A stretch of DNA of 64,000 nt from NCBI GenBank assembly GCA_046349915.1, contig JAXMBL010000008.1:1-64000 (forward strand), given 5' to 3'. The notes under the pieces are model-generated. The model was given only the letters and a program-made list of their open reading frames with translations. It was not told the DNA's origin and did not search any database. This stretch comes from CAIXSC01 sp046349915 (GTDB lineage: Bacteria > Planctomycetota > Planctomycetia > Pirellulales > Pirellulaceae). The translations under genes were made by a program, and so were the position numbers. Of this stretch, positions 57,401-64,000 are shown piece by piece. Every line of letters starts with the position of its first letter. Within the stretch, counting starts at the first letter, position 1.

Positions 57401-57532
57401 AGTGAGCGCGGCGAGCCGGCGGAATTGGCCGAGCCCCGCCAGGCTGCGGAAACTGAAGAACCACAGCAACGGCAACAGCAGCAGGGCCAAGAGATACCAC
57501 GGCTTATCGAACGTGATTTGCCAGCCGAACAT
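54443..57532 (-). CDS. Large membrane-anchored VWA protein with glutamine amidotransferase-like domain
   Basis: A 1029-residue protein. Two membrane segments (about 12-27 and 43-62) are followed by a VWA-like domain with metal motif DQSLS at 76-80. About residues 310-470 form a GATase1-like fold (VLANVPRVSGERGDEIH, GLVMLGGENSFGVGGW) without the Cys-His pair visible. A second VWA-like region has IIISDGDPSPP near 545 and VSTVGVGTHD. Near 880 is another membrane segment (WPWVLLVGAVLFFADVFV), then a charged C-terminal tail. It is the kind of protein found beside MoxR clusters in planctomycetes, facing the periplasm. Exact role unknown. Confidence 0.88.
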   Translation of the reverse strand: MFGWQITFDKPWYLLALLLLPLLWFFSFRSLAGLGQFRRLAALTLRTTVLAIFVLALAEIQLLWTSERLAVIYLLDQSLSIPEEQRRAMRDYVTREVREHRKQEHDDLAGVIVFGRDASIEVAPFDDDIQPAGQFESLFQVPRDATNLAAALKLANAAFPENVARRIVIVTDGNENLGDARAEAKELVEQQGIGIDVVPVRLLARAEVAVEKVSLPPDIRQGQPFEARVVVNNFAESGESEPRAVAGKLRVLRRSGRVEEAISEEAVRLKPGKNVFSFQQKLDDPAVYTYRAVFVPDDAVDDGLTQNNEATAFTHIRGKGRVLLIEDWEKPGQFDTLVQRLRAMNLEVDIQQNNNLFTNLAELQAYDTVVLANVPRVSGERGDEIHSFSDEQIRMLVRNTEQLGCGLVMLGGENSFGVGGWANTEVEKALPVDCQIKNAKIQAVGALVIIFHASELADGNGMQKLIARKSLEVLGPQDYAGAVAFGNFSSGDTWMWGAGQGGLIRVGPNKPRMLASIDRMVPGDMPDFDPAMRLALSGFNRVKASAKHMIIISDGDPSPPSGAVKSAFRKGGITVSTVGVGTHDAPNRRLLEAVAVETGGKFYDVKDPRALPAIFIREARKAARPLIKNLDNVPPQVVYRHEMLQGVDGPLPPIKGFVMTTLKDSPLVEVAMRSPDPDDPENSTVLASWTYGLGRTVAFTTDTGYKWAGAWESWSHYDKLFSQMVRWSMRPLGDSGKFTVATDHRDGRVKVTITALDENDEFLNFLNISGAALSPKLEPIDIKIEQVGPGRYVTEFPANAAGSYFVTLNPGPGFAPLLGGVNVPYSPEFRDRETNEALLTSLVRLRPKGGGEGKLIAGQLRPGAKFDDLLAVDTFRHDLAKAISSQNIWPWVLLVGAVLFFADVFVRRVQIGLEWLTPVAAWIRTKLLRRAEPEPEDTRLDRLRSRKAALSEQLDERRAAVKFEPGQEADAATPVALDDVLRDAEKPAAPKPASTASITPTEVEGETYTSRLLKAKQQARRDSQKPDES

Positions 57533-57675
57533 GCCGAACCTTTTCTGGGGCGATCAGCCACTTAATTTGCCGACAACGAGGCGCAAGACAAGCGATAGCC
57601 GCCGGATCAACTCCAACTTTATGTCCCTACTTTCCGGCGAGGACGGCTCGCATTGTAGCCGACGCGATGGAACCG

Positions 57676-58605
57676 TCAAAAGCGGACTCGCTGAACCCGA
57701 TGATTGAGGGAGTCCAAAACATGGAGTCGGCCGCGAGGATCGAGCGCACAGGTCCAAGGCTGGTAAAGTTGTCCAGGCCGTCGACCGGGACCTCCCCAAA
57801 TCCCCAGCGACTGGCCGCTGCGGGTAAACTTTTGAATGCGGTGAGCCCCATATTCGGCGATGTAGACCGAGTCGTCAGGTCCGAGCAACAGTCCGTAGGG
57901 ATACGAGAGCTTGCCCGGCTCGCTCCCTTCCTCGCCCCAGATCTTGACCACGGCAGGCGGATCCGCCTTGAGGTTGAAAATTTGAATCCGGTGATTGCAC
58001 GCGTCGGCCACCCATAACTGATCCTGCTCGTCGACAGCAATGCTCTGCGGCCGTAAAAACTCGCCCGGTTCACTGCCGTGCCGCCCCCATTGGCAGACGA
58101 ATTTTCGCTCGGGAGTGAATTTCTGGATGCGGTCATACTCGCCGTATTCGGCGACATAGTAGTTTCCTTGGGAGTCTTGAGCGACGTCGGTCACGAATCC
58201 GAATTCCCCCGGCGCGCCGCCGTAGACGCCGCCGATCGTCAGGTCCTCCTGTAGTTGTCCCTCGGGCGAGTAAAACAGGATGCGGTAGTAGTGGGTGTCG
58301 GCGACCATGAGCCGCCCCTCGCGATCGATCGAAAGCCCGACGGGCCGACCAAACTCGGAGGTCGGCGTGTTCCAAAATCGCTCGAATTTTCCCTCGGAGT
58401 CGAAGACTTGAATGCGAGCCGTCAGATCGACGACATAAACGCGGCCCTCCGCGTCGATCGTCATCGCTCGCGGTTTCTGGAATCGCCCCTCCGAGTAGCC
58501 TTGTCTTCCCCACACCAAATCCGGCTCGCTCGACGTCCCGCCCGCAAAACAGCCTGCTAGGCAAGCCAGCCCGCAGGCGATGGCGGCGAGGAATGGGCGC
58601 TTCAT
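57676..58605 (-). CDS. NHL-repeat lipoprotein
   Basis: A 309-residue predicted lipoprotein: the ATG at 58605 begins a short signal peptide ending in LAGC, a lipobox with the Cys at residue 17 for acylation. The rest is an NHL-type six-bladed propeller, with blades such as GRFQKPRAMTIDAEGRVYVVD, FGRPVGLSIDREGRLMVAD, PGEFLRPQSIAVDEQDQLWVAD and HRIQKFTRSGQSLG. The frame extends 67 codons upstream without coding character. It should bind a ligand or partner at the outer face of a membrane. It lies 143 bp before the large VWA gene and may start the operon. Confidence 0.9.
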   Translation of the reverse strand: MKRPFLAAIACGLACLAGCFAGGTSSEPDLVWGRQGYSEGRFQKPRAMTIDAEGRVYVVDLTARIQVFDSEGKFERFWNTPTSEFGRPVGLSIDREGRLMVADTHYYRILFYSPEGQLQEDLTIGGVYGGAPGEFGFVTDVAQDSQGNYYVAEYGEYDRIQKFTPERKFVCQWGRHGSEPGEFLRPQSIAVDEQDQLWVADACNHRIQIFNLKADPPAVVKIWGEEGSEPGKLSYPYGLLLGPDDSVYIAEYGAHRIQKFTRSGQSLGIWGGPGRRPGQLYQPWTCALDPRGRLHVLDSLNHRVQRVRF

Positions 58606-58857
58606 CGAAGACTCAACGAGGTGTAACGAGACAAGTTGCGGCGGTAATTGAAATACGGCCCGACGAGTCGCGAAAGTGGGCATGGTATCGCCAGATTGTA
58701 GGCGAGTTGAGTTGAGATCGAAAGTGAATTCAATCAGTGAAGTTGAGCGAAGATCAGTGTTCCTGGTACTCGACCCGCGCTGCCCCTTGTCGGATTTGCG
58801 CAACATCCTTTAAACTTTGACATTCTGAAACTCGATGCAGCTCCGGGAATTCGGTCG

Positions 58858-60063
58858 ATGCCTGCGGTGATTGATGTCAGCAAGACGGACGATCCGCGCG
58901 ATGTCGTGCATCGAGCTGTGCAGGCGCTTGCGGAAGGCAAGCTGGTCGCATTTCCGACGGAGACTGCCTATGAAGTCGCCGCCTCTGCTCTTCAAGGAGC
59001 TGCCGTAGAGCGATTATCCCGCCTTGCGTCAAGTAATACGCTCCATTCATGTGTTCTTGGCATAAGGAGTTGCGACGAGGCGCTGGACTATGCGCCGCGG
59101 CTCTCCCTCTTGGGCCAACGGCTCGCTCGTCGCTGTTGGCCCGGCCCATTGACATTGGATGTCGAGGAATCGCTTGAGGGAAGCTTGATGAGTCGGCTCC
59201 CCGGCGAAACTCAAACGGCACTGATCCATGAAGGGCGATTGAAGCTGCGAGTGCCGGCGCATCCGCTGTTACAATCGGCCATGCGTTTTGCCATCGGGCC
59301 GCTGGTTTTGGGGACGGTGGTCGCCCACGGTTCTTCGGCTGGTAACGGGTCGGCGGGCGCCTCGTCGGGAGTGGCGGTTTCGGCCAGCGACGTGCTGACG
59401 GCGGTGGCCGACGAAGTGGCGCTCGTCTTGGACGACGGCCGGACTCGCTTCGCCGCCCCGGCTTCGATTGCCCGTGTGCACGGTCGAGAGCTCGAAATCA
59501 CTCGCGCGGGTGTGTTGAATGAAGCAACGCTCGTCCGTCTCGCCAGCCTCATGGTGCTGTTCGTTTGCACGGGAAACACGTGCCGCAGCCCGATGGCCGA
59601 AGTATTGATGCGTAAACGAGCGGCCCAGAAAATTGGGTGTGAGTTGGCGGAACTGTCGGACCGAGGCGTCTTAGTGATGTCGGCGGGCATCGCCGCCATG
59701 TCGGGGAGCGCGGCGTCTCCCGAAGCACACGAAGCGGTGGCGGCCCGCGGCTTGGAACTCTTGCAACATGAAAGTCAGCCGGTCACGGACCGGCTGGTTC
59801 GTTTTGCCGATTTAATTGTCACGATGACGCGAGGTCATCGGGACGCTTTGCTGGCCCAATGGCCGGAGGCGTCGACTCGGACTAAACTCTTGAGTCGTGC
59901 CAGCGCCGACGTGTCGGACCCGATTGGCGGGCCGCTTGAACTGTATCGGCGCTGTGCGGATCAGATTGACGGCTATTTGGCGGCGTGGGAAGACGAAATT
60001 GCGTGGGACTCGCTCCCCCTGTTGCGGACGGGGCCAGCGGCGGACTCATCCAAAGGCTCGTGA
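58858..60063 (+). CDS. Fusion of Sua5/YrdC-like domain and low-molecular-weight (YwlE-type) phosphatase
   Basis: A 401-residue two-domain protein. Residues 1-225 resemble the Sua5/YrdC threonylcarbamoyl-AMP synthase (LVAFPTETAYEV, WPGPLTL), but the family K-x-R motif is replaced (LASSN at 56-60), the YG of PTETVYG reads YE, and the S-A-N motif is altered, so tRNA t6A activity is doubtful. Residues 232-380 are a complete phosphatase: Cys237 in CTGNTCRS (C-x5-R, Arg243) and the acid Asp354 in DVSDPIGG. Thr241 matches the residue that marks arginine phosphatases such as YwlE. The rpiB start lies 1 bp after the stop, repeating the B. subtilis ywlC-ywlE-ywlF order as a gene fusion. Confidence 0.88.
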   Translation: MPAVIDVSKTDDPRDVVHRAVQALAEGKLVAFPTETAYEVAASALQGAAVERLSRLASSNTLHSCVLGIRSCDEALDYAPRLSLLGQRLARRCWPGPLTLDVEESLEGSLMSRLPGETQTALIHEGRLKLRVPAHPLLQSAMRFAIGPLVLGTVVAHGSSAGNGSAGASSGVAVSASDVLTAVADEVALVLDDGRTRFAAPASIARVHGRELEITRAGVLNEATLVRLASLMVLFVCTGNTCRSPMAEVLMRKRAAQKIGCELAELSDRGVLVMSAGIAAMSGSAASPEAHEAVAARGLELLQHESQPVTDRLVRFADLIVTMTRGHRDALLAQWPEASTRTKLLSRASADVSDPIGGPLELYRRCADQIDGYLAAWEDEIAWDSLPLLRTGPAADSSKGS

Positions 60064-60064
60064 A

Positions 60065-60556
60065 ATGCGAATTGCGATCGGAAGCGATCATCGGGGCGTC
60101 GGTCTTAAGTCAATTCTGGCTAGCTATTTGCGCGGAATTGGTCACGAGGTGGCCGACCACGGTGCTCATGACGACCAGGGAGTCGACTATCCCGATATTG
60201 CCACGGCCGTGGCCCAGGCGGTCGCGGGCGGCGTTGCCGATCGCGGAGTGCTGATCTGCGGCACAGGCATCGGCATGTCGATTACGGCGAATAAAGTGCC
60301 GGGGGTCCGGGCGACCACCTGTGGGGATGAGGCAACGGCCGAAATCTGCCGACGACATAACGACGTCAATGTTCTGTGCTTATCGGGATCGCCGACGGAG
60401 CCGGGAAAAGTCGAGCGGATGCTCAAGATTTGGCTGGAGACGCCGTTCGAGGGGGGGCGGCATTCCCGGCGGCTGGAGAAAATTGCCGAATTGGAACGTA
60501 CTTGCGGGGGGGGAGTTGCCGAAGGCACAAAAGCCAGCGGTTCAGGGTGTTCCTGA
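60065..60556 (+). CDS. rpiB: Ribose-5-phosphate isomerase B
   Basis: A 163-residue enzyme interconverting ribose 5-phosphate and ribulose 5-phosphate in the pentose phosphate pathway. The active-site residues are visible: Asp and His in GSDHRGVGLK, Cys in LICGTGIGMSITANK, and His/Asn in RRHNDVNVL. The C-terminal 15-20 residues are a Gly/Ser-rich extension beyond the E. coli protein. The ATG lies 1 bp after the stop of the phosphatase fusion, so it is probably translationally coupled. Confidence 0.93.
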   Translation: MRIAIGSDHRGVGLKSILASYLRGIGHEVADHGAHDDQGVDYPDIATAVAQAVAGGVADRGVLICGTGIGMSITANKVPGVRATTCGDEATAEICRRHNDVNVLCLSGSPTEPGKVERMLKIWLETPFEGGRHSRRLEKIAELERTCGGGVAEGTKASGSGCS

Positions 60557-60734
60557 CGTTGCAACCACCCTTGCATCCAAGCAAGATTGTTTCTACTTTC
60601 CTCCGCGTTCGCTGCGGCCCTGCCGAGCAGCGACCGTGGGTAGACCAAGTTCTGCGGGAAGCGACCACAAATAGCGTTGAAACGAATCGCACGCGGTAAG
60701 CGCATTCAGAAGTTTGCACTAAAGGGACGGATGC

Positions 60735-63455
<2,721 letters not shown>

Positions 63456-63560
63456 GCGAGTTGGACTCGCTTGAGTGTCGCTTGCCCCGTCAGTCGCGAG
63501 TTTGTCGACCGGGGAGCGAAGTAGTTTTGCACCTTCCAGACCACACGCGATACGCCCACC

Positions 63561-64000
63561 ATGGAAATCGAAGTCACTCTGCCCGAACTCGGCGATGGTA
63601 TTAAGTCCGGCGACATCCTCGAAGTGCTCGTCAATGTGGGCGACGAGGTGAAGAAGGATCAAGGACTGCTGGAGGTCGAAACCGACAAAGCAACCGTGAC
63701 GTTGCCCAGCAGCCATGCGGGGCGTGTCGCCAAGGTGTTGGTGAAGGCGGGCGACAGCGTCAAGATCGGGGCGACGGTAGTTGTGCTGGAAGCCGCCGGT
63801 GGCGCGGCCGCTCCCGCCGCGGCGCCCAAGGCCCAAGCGGCGCCTCCTGCGGCGCCACCCAAACCAGTCGCACCTGCGGTGCCTCCCGCTGCGGCTGCTC
63901 CTCCCGCACCAGTCGCACCAGCACCTGCTCCAGTCGCTCCGGCCCCGGCGCCGCGACCGGTCGCTCCGGCGCCTGCGGCTGTTGCACCCGTGGCCGCCGT
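63561..64000 (+). CDS. aceF: Dihydrolipoamide acetyltransferase E2 (partial, runs off the window)
   Basis: About 146 residues are visible, reading to the end of the window without a stop. The N-terminal lipoyl domain has the attachment lysine in VETDKATVTLPS at about residue 44, after EVTLPELGDGIKSGDILE. A Pro/Ala/Val-rich flexible linker follows (repeated APAPAPV-type units) and continues past 64000. It starts 105 bp after aceE on the same strand. It should accept the acetyl group from E1 and pass it to CoA; the catalytic domain is outside the window. Confidence 0.92.
   Translation, partial: MEIEVTLPELGDGIKSGDILEVLVNVGDEVKKDQGLLEVETDKATVTLPSSHAGRVAKVLVKAGDSVKIGATVVVLEAAGGAAAPAAAPKAQAAPPAAPPKPVAPAVPPAAAAPPAPVAPAPAPVAPAPAPRPVAPAPAAVAPVAA

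Overview
The window looks like chromosomal DNA of a planctomycete (phylum Planctomycetota, probably Pirellulales or a relative). The evidence is the gene content. There are two very large secreted proteins of the Pirellula/Verrucomicrobium type (membrane-bound dehydrogenase domain, HEAT repeats, C-terminal CxxCH haem domain). There is an adjacent DUF1549/DUF1553 cytochrome plus Tat-exported DUF1501 pair. A MoxR/DUF58/BatA-type von Willebrand cluster and several Gfo/Idh/MocA-like and propeller proteins complete the picture. DNA is GC-rich and genes lie on both strands in short operons. I saw no rRNA, tRNA, CRISPR array, transposase, integrase or phage gene.

Layout. 1-680: tandem array of palindromic REPIN-like repeats. 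754-3832 (+): oxidoreductase, small Tat-type protein and amidase, probably one operon. 3840-11801 (-): haem/HEAT dehydrogenase-like protein, DUF1501 and DUF1549/1553. 12207-19115: FG-GAP propeller protein, BrkB/YihY membrane protein, Na+/solute symporter, AlkC-like DNA glycosylase and MscS channel, separated by simple and palindromic repeats. 19429-23637 (-): glgC and leuS. 23940-29765 (+): housekeeping block map, rplY, pth, rpsF, ssb, rplI, dnaB, with rpsR missing from its usual place. 30049-30888 (-): unrecognised protein with seven exact 21-residue Trp-rich repeats. 31005-33017 (+): secreted esterase. 33176-42098: glycan island, with a six-gene minus-strand operon for a CDP-activated, apparently C-methylated 6-deoxy sugar (rfbF, rfbG, TcaB9-like C-methyltransferase, 3,5-epimerase-like protein, short-chain reductase, second C-methyltransferase-like protein) flanked by plus-strand glycosyltransferase and methyltransferase genes. 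42211-48045 (-): isochorismatase-like hydrolase, second haem/HEAT protein and a secreted propeller protein. 48272-58605 (-): HtrA-type protease, cyclophilin, BatA-like VWA protein, DUF58, MoxR ATPase, large VWA protein and NHL-repeat lipoprotein. 58858-64000 (+): fusion of a degenerate Sua5/YrdC domain with a YwlE-type phosphatase, rpiB, aceE and the start of aceF.

The most unusual items are the CDP-sugar operon with two C-methyltransferase-like enzymes, the 21-residue repeat protein, the Sua5-phosphatase fusion beside rpiB, and at least four families of short non-coding repeats: a 103-104 bp REPIN-like element, a 141 bp element present twice, a 27 bp perfect palindrome family, and CACGAAT/CACGGAA periodic tracts. 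All functional calls come from reading motifs by eye; no database search was run.
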